From: an uncultured Bacilli bacterium
Lineage (GTDB): Bacteria; Bacillota_I; Bacilli_A; RF39; UBA660
DNA length: 7,793 bases
Direction: 5' to 3'
Assembly: GCA_944332505.1 (NCBI GenBank)
Contig: CALVKC010000053.1
Location: 1-7,793, forward strand
Under the pieces are notes generated by a model. The model did not search any database. It was not told where the DNA came from and saw only the letters and a list, made by a program, of their open reading frames with translations. This document shows positions 1-5,800 of this stretch, one piece after another. Within the stretch, counting starts at the first letter, position 1, and every line of letters begins with the position of its first letter. Made by a program: the position numbers and the translations under genes.

Positions 1-1416
1 AATGAACTATCCGGTTGTGAAAGAGGTGGAGAATTAGTATATGATAGAGAAACAAATATAGTAAAACTAATAAGTAGCGGATCAGATAAATGTTATGTCT
101 ATTTTGATAAATATAATGTAGCAAAAATAACTAATGTAACAAATACTAAAACAACAAATAGTGTAACATTAACAGTAACAACAGAGGCAGGAGAAAATGA
201 AGTAGATAAATATTACTTTAGTAAAGATAATGGAAATAGTTATGTAGAAAGTACATCACAAACATATACATTTACTGAATTAACTCCAAATACCACATAT
301 ACATTTAAGGTATATGCAAAAGATACATTAGGATATGAAACAAATGAAGAAACAGTACAAGTAACAACCAATGCATATGTAAATCCAACTGTTAATAGTA
401 TAACAATAACAGATACAACAACATCATCAATAAGTATAAGAGTAAGTGCCAGTGGAGGAACAAATAGTGTAGCAACATATTATTATTCAATAAATAATGG
501 TGCATACACAAGTAGTACAAGTAATACCAAAACATTTACAGGATTAAGTAAAGGAACAACATATACAATAAAAGTATATGTAAAAGATACAAATGGAGTA
601 TCATCAAGTGAAAAGACAACAAGCGCTGAAACAGAAAATATAGTATTATTAGCCGATTATATAAAAGGATTATATACTTCACAAGGAACAAATGGAATAT
701 ATTATCATACAAGTAGTTTAGCAAATAGTGCAGCAGATAACTCATATAGATATGCAGGAGCAAATCCAAATAATTATGTATGTTTTGGATCAACAGCAAG
801 TATATGTCCAAGTGATAACTTATACCGAATAATAGGAGTATTTGATTCAGAAGTAAAGCTAATAAAATCAACAAGTTATGGAAGTTATGTATGGAATTCT
901 AGTTATTATAATAATACATGGAGTACTAGTACATTAAATACAGGGGTATTAAAAGGAACATATTTAAGTGGATTCAGTAGTACATGGCAAAACAAAATAT
1001 CAACTCACAGTTGGAAAGTGGGAGGCATGGACTGGAGTGATACAAATACAGCAAAACAATATTATGATTTTGAAGTAGGAAGTTCATCAAGTAGTACAAC
1101 ACACAGTGCAAAAATAGGGTTAATGTATGTATCAGATTATGGGTTTGCCGCAAGCCCAAGTTATTGGACAACAGAGTTGTCTAATTACGAATCGTCGAAA
1201 AGTAGTAATTGGCTATATTTAGGTTCAGACGAATGGACAATTTCCCGCTTTTCGGTCAATTCTCGCGATGCGTTCTATGTGTATTCGTCAGGCGGTGTCA
1301 GTTACGATTATGCGCATCTCAATTCGTACGGCGTGCGGCCAGCCTTTTATCTAACATCTTCGACAAGCTATGTATCGGGAAGCGGCTCGTCCGCTGATCC
1401 GATTAGGATAAACTGA
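1..1416 (+). CDS. Surface protein, N-terminally truncated by the window edge: FN3-like stalk plus hypervariable lectin-like C-terminal domain
   Basis: The frame is open from base 1 to a TGA at 1414-1416 (471 residues); the start and any signal peptide lie upstream. Residues ~40-123 and ~128-211 read as two fibronectin-III-like repeats, each with the 'L..gTTYT.KVY.KDT.G' pattern near its end. Residues ~215-471 form a Tyr/Ser/Trp/Gly-rich domain with 'YRIIGVFDSEVKLIK' (275-289), 'KIGLMYVSDYGFAASPS' (371-387), 'WLYLGSDEWTISR' (404-416) and 'YGVRPAFYL' (443-451), ending 'GSGSSADPIRIN'. From memory, this layout recurs in large paralogous families of gut Firmicutes surface proteins with a C-type-lectin/DUF6273-like fold; no search was run. 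The likely role is ligand or adhesion display outside the cell. Four cysteines are visible (6, 31, 261, 269). No LPXTG anchor or C-terminal membrane segment is seen, so attachment must come from the missing N-terminus or be absent. The last ~75 codons differ sharply in base composition from the rest. An internal GTG at 1018 is not a real start, because the frame continues upstream. Confidence 0.85.
   Translation, partial: NELSGCERGGELVYDRETNIVKLISSGSDKCYVYFDKYNVAKITNVTNTKTTNSVTLTVTTEAGENEVDKYYFSKDNGNSYVESTSQTYTFTELTPNTTYTFKVYAKDTLGYETNEETVQVTTNAYVNPTVNSITITDTTTSSISIRVSASGGTNSVATYYYSINNGAYTSSTSNTKTFTGLSKGTTYTIKVYVKDTNGVSSSEKTTSAETENIVLLADYIKGLYTSQGTNGIYYHTSSLANSAADNSYRYAGANPNNYVCFGSTASICPSDNLYRIIGVFDSEVKLIKSTSYGSYVWNSSYYNNTWSTSTLNTGVLKGTYLSGFSSTWQNKISTHSWKVGGMDWSDTNTAKQYYDFEVGSSSSSTTHSAKIGLMYVSDYGFAASPSYWTTELSNYESSKSSNWLYLGSDEWTISRFSVNSRDAFYVYSSGGVSYDYAHLNSYGVRPAFYLTSSTSYVSGSGSSADPIRIN
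1246..1344 (+). other. Candidate DGR variable region (VR) in the surface-protein tip
   Basis: This stretch encodes residues 416-448, from the Arg of 'WTISR' to the Ala of 'GVRPA'. Over 33 codons adenine is only 15 of 99 bases, against about 40% at 1081-1140 in the same gene. Only two codons end in A (TCA and CCA), 23 end in C or T and 8 in G. Eleven of the 15 codon-borne adenine sites fall in NNY codons such as AAT, TAT, TAC, GAT, CAT and AGT. Conserved residues use codons free of A (TCG, GCG, GTG, GGC, CGG) where the rest of the gene prefers AGT, GCA, GTA, GGA and AGA. This is what remains when an AAY-rich template is copied with adenine-specific mutagenesis. The block ends in a 16-nt GC-rich run (1329-1344, 14 of 16 G or C) that resembles an initiation-of-mutagenic-homing element. 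The exact limits are my estimate. No template repeat or reverse transcriptase is in the window. A transferred or gene-converted GC-rich cassette is the alternative. Confidence 0.55.
1387..1398 (+). repeat. 12-nt direct repeat, copy 1 (inside the CDS 3' end)
   Basis: TCGTCCGCTGAT occurs here and again, identical, at 1474-1485. Bases 1389-1398 of this copy are the left arm of the hairpin that straddles the stop codon. The CpG-rich sequence is rare in this AT-rich window, so an exact second copy 87 bases away is unlikely to be chance. Confidence 0.85.
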
Positions 1417-1432
1417 TTAACGGACAGTTTTT
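1389..1432 (+). terminator. Imperfect hairpin over the stop codon, followed by a T run
   Basis: GTCCGCTGAT (1389-1398) pairs with ATTAACGGAC (1416-1425) through eight Watson-Crick pairs, one G-T pair and one mismatch, around a 17-nt loop. The stop codon spans the loop and the 3' arm. A shorter competing stem, AAACTG (1410-1415) with CAGTTT (1425-1430), runs into five Ts (1428-1432). It could act as a weak terminator or as the hairpin often found just after DGR variable regions. Confidence 0.4.
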
Positions 1433-1456
1433 AAAAAACATCGGTGAAACCAGGGG

Positions 1457-1505
1457 AAAAATGGGTTAAAAGTTCGTCCGCTGATGAACTATTTAACCCA
1501 TTTTT
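1457..1505. terminator. Strong bidirectional rho-independent terminator hairpin
   Basis: The left arm 1457-1475 (starting AAAAATGGGTTAAA) pairs with 1486-1505 over 19 base pairs with a single bulged A at 1491. The 10-nt loop is GTCCGCTGAT. The flanking A and T runs make it work on both strands, which suits its position between the convergent surface-protein gene (+) and transposase gene (-). Its right arm contains the TAACCCATTTTT that also looks like the left end of the insertion sequence. Confidence 0.8.
1474..1485 (+). repeat. 12-nt direct repeat, copy 2 (terminator loop)
   Basis: This is an exact copy of 1387-1398. Its last ten bases, GTCCGCTGAT (1476-1485), are the whole loop of the downstream terminator hairpin. 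The loop is therefore complementary, with one mismatch and one G-T pair, to ATTAACGGAC at 1416-1425. Confidence 0.85.
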
Positions 1506-1507
1506 GT
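1494..1507 (+). repeat. Candidate left terminal inverted repeat of the IS
   Basis: TAACCCATTTTTGT matches the inverted right end at 12 of 14 positions. It overlaps the right arm of the terminator hairpin, so the same bases may be the element's end, part of the terminator, or both. AT-rich sequence makes chance matching of the T run easy; the TAACCCA core carries most of the weight. Confidence 0.4.
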
Positions 1508-1522
1508 GTATTGTCAATACAC
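1506..1522. repeat. Perfect 17-nt palindrome directly behind the terminator
   Basis: GTGTATTG and CAATACAC are exact inverse complements around a single central T (1514). The dyad does not extend further on either side. With no adjoining T run it does not look like a terminator. It resembles a protein-binding dyad or a subterminal site of the insertion sequence, because it starts within the candidate left inverted repeat. No binding protein can be named. Confidence 0.6.
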
Positions 1523-1647
1523 TAAATTTATATAAATGTTAAAATAAAAACTGATAAATATGTCAAAGTTAAAGATTTATATATTAAAATTAAATTTTAG
1601 ACATGCAAAAAAGATTTTTAATAAAAGTAATATAGATAAAGTTATAG

Positions 1648-2799
1648 TTATATGTCATATAAAATAAACCGCATAGGTATTCTAATATATTTAAAAGAAT
1701 TAATGGCTAATTTAAATAAAGTTAAACCAGTTTGAAATAATGACATAACTCTAACTTTTCCTTTGTTTTTATATGTTTTATGAGTTTCAATTTTTGTGTT
1801 TTTATAACATTTAGAATTTTTAGAATAATCACAACCTAAAATAGTAAGAAATAAAATGGAAGTACAAACTAGAGTATACATAGTAGTAAATGATTTTTCA
1901 GTAGCATTATTAACTGCTTCAATATAAAAGCCATTAGATTTTTGATTTTTAAATAAAGTTTCTATCCCACCAAATCTATAACCATAATCAATAATAGTAT
2001 ACTTATAATCCCCATTAGTAGCAATAATCCAAGGATCACTAGTACCATGTCTTTTACTATAAACTAATTTACAACTATATTTATCATCAGTAAGTAATAC
2101 ATCATCATAACAAATAGAATGATATTCATAAGTAGGAAATTCATCTAACCATTTCCAAATTTTATGACCTTCTTTTTTGTCATAAACAAAAGCTTTAATA
2201 TTTTTCTTTAATCTAAGACAAAAAATATGACCAGCATTATCAATAGTTTTCATAATATTAATAGAGTTAAACCATCTATCAGCAAGAAAAATAAGTTTAA
2301 AAGAATTATCAAATAAATCAATAACATAATTAATACCTTCAAGAATTAAAGATTCTTTAAAAGCATCACTATTATCTTTACCTTTAAAACATCTAAACCA
2401 TAAAGGAATCCCTTGCTTACCAACTCGCATAGAAATCATAAAAACAGAATAATTATTATGAGAAAACATATGATCAAAAATAATATGAACGCGATTATCT
2501 TTATGTTTCTTTTTATAATTAGTAATAACATGTCTAATTATAGAGTCATAAAAAAATAAAGGTTCAAATAAATCATTATTAAAAAATCTACGGATTCTTT
2601 TAACTTTAGAATCAAACTGAATATTATCAAAATTAGAACCTTTAATATGTTTAGCAATATCAAAAGCAACAGAAGATTCAGAATTAATAATCCCCCAAAT
2701 AATGTGAGGTAAGATATTTAACTGAGTTTTTCTTAGAAAAGGAACATAATTTATAAGAAATTCATTAAAAGTATAATTTTTAAAAATTAAGTTTATCAT
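1648..2799 (-). CDS. IS4-superfamily-like DDE transposase
   Basis: This is a complete 383-residue frame. It would catalyse cut-and-paste or copy-type movement of the surrounding element through a DDE RNase-H-fold active site. Visible catalytic candidates are D109 in 'IIFDHMF', D174 in 'FLADRWF' and E280 in 'YGYRFGGIETLFKNQK'. That last segment resembles the IS4 YREK signature, with Y272, R275, E280 and K287. The E-to-K spacing is canonical, while R-to-E is one residue longer than the usual form. The N-terminus is rich in basic and aromatic residues and suits DNA binding. No frameshift or internal stop is seen, so it may be active. The ATG at 2799 has no clear Shine-Dalgarno sequence upstream, and an ATTATA at 2813-2818 (TATAAT on the minus strand) would leave only a very short leader. 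It converges on the surface-protein gene and diverges from essC. The exact IS family was not assigned. Confidence 0.88.
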   Translation of the reverse strand: MINLIFKNYTFNEFLINYVPFLRKTQLNILPHIIWGIINSESSVAFDIAKHIKGSNFDNIQFDSKVKRIRRFFNNDLFEPLFFYDSIIRHVITNYKKKHKDNRVHIIFDHMFSHNNYSVFMISMRVGKQGIPLWFRCFKGKDNSDAFKESLILEGINYVIDLFDNSFKLIFLADRWFNSINIMKTIDNAGHIFCLRLKKNIKAFVYDKKEGHKIWKWLDEFPTYEYHSICYDDVLLTDDKYSCKLVYSKRHGTSDPWIIATNGDYKYTIIDYGYRFGGIETLFKNQKSNGFYIEAVNNATEKSFTTMYTLVCTSILFLTILGCDYSKNSKCYKNTKIETHKTYKNKGKVRVMSLFQTGLTLFKLAINSFKYIRIPMRFILYDI

Positions 2800-2801
2800 A
2801 C

Positions 2802-2830
2802 TTGAACATAATATTATATTTTGTTATAAT
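2802..2830 (+). promoter_or_regulatory. Sigma-A-type promoter for essC, near or inside the IS end
   Basis: TTGAAC (2802-2807) and TATAAT (2825-2830) are separated by exactly 17 bases, and a TG at 2822-2823 gives an extended -10 element. Transcription would start near 2837, leaving a leader of about 24 bases before the essC ATG. It points away from the transposase. Consensus quality is high, though an AT-rich background makes -10 matches common. Confidence 0.7.
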
Positions 2831-2839
2831 AATTTTATA

Positions 2840-2853
2840 ATAAAAGTGGGTTA
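2840..2853 (-). repeat. Candidate right terminal inverted repeat of the IS
   Basis: On the plus strand this reads ATAAAAGTGGGTTA; on the minus strand it begins TAACCCACTTTT, matching the left candidate. It lies between the outward promoter and the essC start codon. If correct, the promoter is carried by the element. Confidence 0.4.
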
Positions 2854-2860
2854 GATAAGT

Positions 2861-5800
2861 ATGAAAGTATTTTTAATTGATAACAATAAAATAATTAAAT
2901 ATATACTACCATCTAAAATAGATGATTCTTTTTTGATAACTTATAATGACCCAGAAGTAAAAGAATGCTTAATAAGTTTTGAAGGTATAAATAATAAATG
3001 GTATTTAAAGAGTAATGGTAATGTAAATATAATTGAAAATAATGCAGAAATAGAAAGTAAAGAAGTAGAAGAGTATAAAAAATATACATTAAAAGTAGTA
3101 GGTAAGAAAAATTATTTAGAAATATATTTTTTACCTAGTAAAGAATCTTTATTTAAACTAAGTTTTACTGGTTTAAATAGTTTTTCAGTTGGAGCAGATG
3201 CATCTTGTCAAATATATTATGAAACAAGTGATTTAACAAAGGTACAAGCAATATTTAAGATATTAAATGATGAATGGACAATATCATGTATAAATGATGA
3301 TAAATATAAAGTATTTGTCAATAATTTTAGAGTAAATGTAAAAAAGTTAAAATCAGGAGATGTAATATTTTTAGGTGGTTTAAAAATTGTTTGGATGAAG
3401 GAATTTATTTGTGTAAACAATCCTAGAAATTCCCTAAAAATAACAGGTATGAAATTAATAACTGATGAAACGATAGAAAATATTGAAATAGCTCCAGTAA
3501 GTGAAGATGAAAAATTTGTAGAATTATATGATAAAGACGATTATTTTGTGCATTATCCATCAATAAGGGAAGGGCTTGAAGAAAAAGAAGTAGTAGTTGA
3601 TGCACCTCCAGGAGAAGAAAAAGACAATTCAATGCCATTTATATTAACTATGGGTACATCAATTATTATGATGTCTTCATCATTTATGATGACTTACAAT
3701 GTTTTTTATGGGTTTTCTCAAGGCCGAACTATTTGGAGTGTGCTTCCTCAAATGGTAATGGGTATATCTATGCTTATAGGTGGTTTAATTATGCCTCGGA
3801 TTACCCAAGCATGGCAAAAAAAGCAAAGAAAGAAAAGAGAAGCATTAAGACAAGAAAAGTACAGTGAATATCTAACAGAAAAAGACAGAGAATTACAATT
3901 AATAATTAAAAATGAATTACAAGTATTAAATGATAATTATTTAAACGCTGACAATTGCATGATAGCACTTGATAAGAAAAACAAAAACTTTTGGTGGCGT
4001 GAATTAGAAGATGAGTCATTTTTATCAATTAGAGTAGGAAATGGTAAAATTGATTCTAAAGTTCAAGTTAAAGCACCAGAAAAACACTTTTCACTAGATG
4101 AAGATAATTTATTAGAAGAATCATACAAGATAAAAGATAAATATGATCATGTAGATGGAGCACCAGTTGTTGTATCACTTAAAAATAGTGATGTAACATC
4201 TTTAATATGTGAAGCAGAAAACAAAGACAAATTTATAAATGAATTAATATTACAATTAATAATATTACATAGCAGTCTTGATTTAAAAATAGTAATGTTT
4301 ACAAAAGAAGAAAATGCTAGTCGTTATGAATTTATGAAATACATTCCTCACATATTTTCAGAAGATAAAAGTATTAGATTTTTTGGAGTTAATGAAAAAG
4401 AATGGAAGAATATATCTAATTATTTAGAAGAAGTATTAAAAGAAAGAAAACAAATTGATGAGGGAAAAAGTGAAAAAGGATATATAGGAATACCTTATTA
4501 TTTAATAATTACAGATGATTATAAAAATACTAAAAACATTCAAATAATAGATGAATTAGTAAATAAAAATGGTGGATTATATAGTTTTTCATTATTAATA
4601 TTAGAAGAAAGTATTAAATCTGTACCAACAAGCAGTAAAACATTTATTGAAGTAAGAGCAAGAGATGGAGTAGTAATTGAAAAACAAACAGGATTAAACA
4701 AACAATCAATATTTTATTTAGATAAAATAAATAATGATATAGATATGTTTTATGTTGCTAAAAAACTTGCTGATATACCTGTTATGTCTAAAGATGGACC
4801 ATCAGTACTACCTACAAGTCTTAAATTTTTAGATATGTTTGGAGTATCAAAGATTGAACAACTAAACATAATAAATCGTTGGCAAATAAATAATCCCGTA
4901 GTAAGTCTTGATACAGTAATTGGTGTTCATCCTAATGGTGATAAATTTAAGTTAGACTTACATGAAAAATTTCAAGGACCACATGGTTTAATCGCTGGTT
5001 CAACAGGATCTGGTAAATCAGAATTTATCATAACTTACATATTATCAATGGCAATTAACTATCATCCATATGAAGTACAATTTGTTTTAATTGACTACAA
5101 AGGTGGTGGTTTAGCAGGAGCATTTGAAAACAAAGAAACAGGAATAAAAATCCCTCATTTAGCGGGAACAATAACAAACTTAGATACCCATGAATTAAAT
5201 AGAAGTTTAGTATCTATTCAAAGTGAACTAACTAGAAGACAAAAAATATTTAATGAAGTAAGAGAATCGCTTGGTGAAGGTACAATAGACATATATAAGT
5301 ATCAAAAACTATATCGTGAAGGTGTAGTAAAGATGCCACTATCACATTTATTTATCATATGTGATGAATTTGCAGAATTAAAGCAACAACAACCGGATTT
5401 TATGCAACAATTAATATCTACATCAAGAATAGGTCGTTCTTTAGGAATCCATTTAATTTTAGCAACTCAAAAACCAAGTGGGGTTGTAAATGATCAAATT
5501 TGGGCAAATAGCAGATTTAAAGTATGTTTAAGAGTACAAGAAAAATCTGATAGTATGGAGATGCTTAAACGTCCCGAAGCGGCATCAATTAAAGAAACAG
5601 GAAGATTTTATTTACAAGTTGGATATGATGAATTATTTGAAATAGGACAAAGTGGTTGGAGTGGTGCAAAATATACTCCGAGTGATAAAATTCAAAAGAA
5701 GATAGATGAATCAATAAATTACATAGACAATATTGGATATGTAATAAAGAGTGTAAAAGATATTGATCCAACAGAAAATAATGTAAAAGATTATGGCGAT

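Larger units (their letters stand above)
1494..2853 (-). mobile_element. Insertion sequence, IS4-superfamily-like, about 1.36 kb
   Basis: The element has one intact transposase gene on the minus strand. The proposed limits rest on an imperfect inverted repeat: TAACCCATTTTTGT at 1494-1507, and TAACCCACTTTTAT read on the minus strand from 2853 to 2840, matching at 12 of 14 positions. I could not find a convincing target-site duplication beside these ends, so the boundaries are provisional. The right end must in any case fall between 2800 and 2860, because the transposase begins at 2799 and essC at 2861. The noncoding part 1523-1647 is plain AT-rich sequence in which I see no gene. Confidence 0.6.

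Noticed and set aside
121..640. Short tandem-like runs of ACA, AGT and ATA codons, considered as a DNA repeat or CRISPR array.
   Set aside because: No fixed-length repeat and spacer pattern exists; the runs reflect Thr/Ser-rich FN3-like coding sequence and codon bias.
536..1171. Leu/Tyr-rich minus-strand open frames at 536-874 and 974-1171.
   Set aside because: They are antisense to the surface-protein frame, have low-complexity compositions produced by its AGT/ACA/TAT codons, and lack ribosome binding sites.
1209..1397. A 62-codon plus-strand frame overlapping the variable region.
   Set aside because: It is an alternative frame within the GC-rich 3' end of the surface-protein gene. The main frame is supported by family motifs on both sides, and this one has no recognisable features.
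1018..1416. A separate short gene starting at the GTG at 1018.
   Set aside because: The same frame is open without a stop back to base 1 and continues recognisable domains across 1018.
1417..1647. A tRNA, a DGR template RNA or another small RNA gene between the surface protein and the transposase.
   Set aside because: No cloverleaf and no second copy of the variable region are present. Only the terminator hairpin, the palindrome and AT-rich IS sequence are visible.
2812..2842. A minus-strand promoter for the transposase overlapping the essC promoter.
   Set aside because: A TATAAT exists on the minus strand at 2818-2813, but no reasonable -35 sequence lies at the right distance; it is expected by chance in this AT-rich stretch.
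1485..2862. A target-site duplication flanking the IS.
   Set aside because: Comparing the bases outside both candidate inverted repeats gave no convincing direct repeat, so none is reported.
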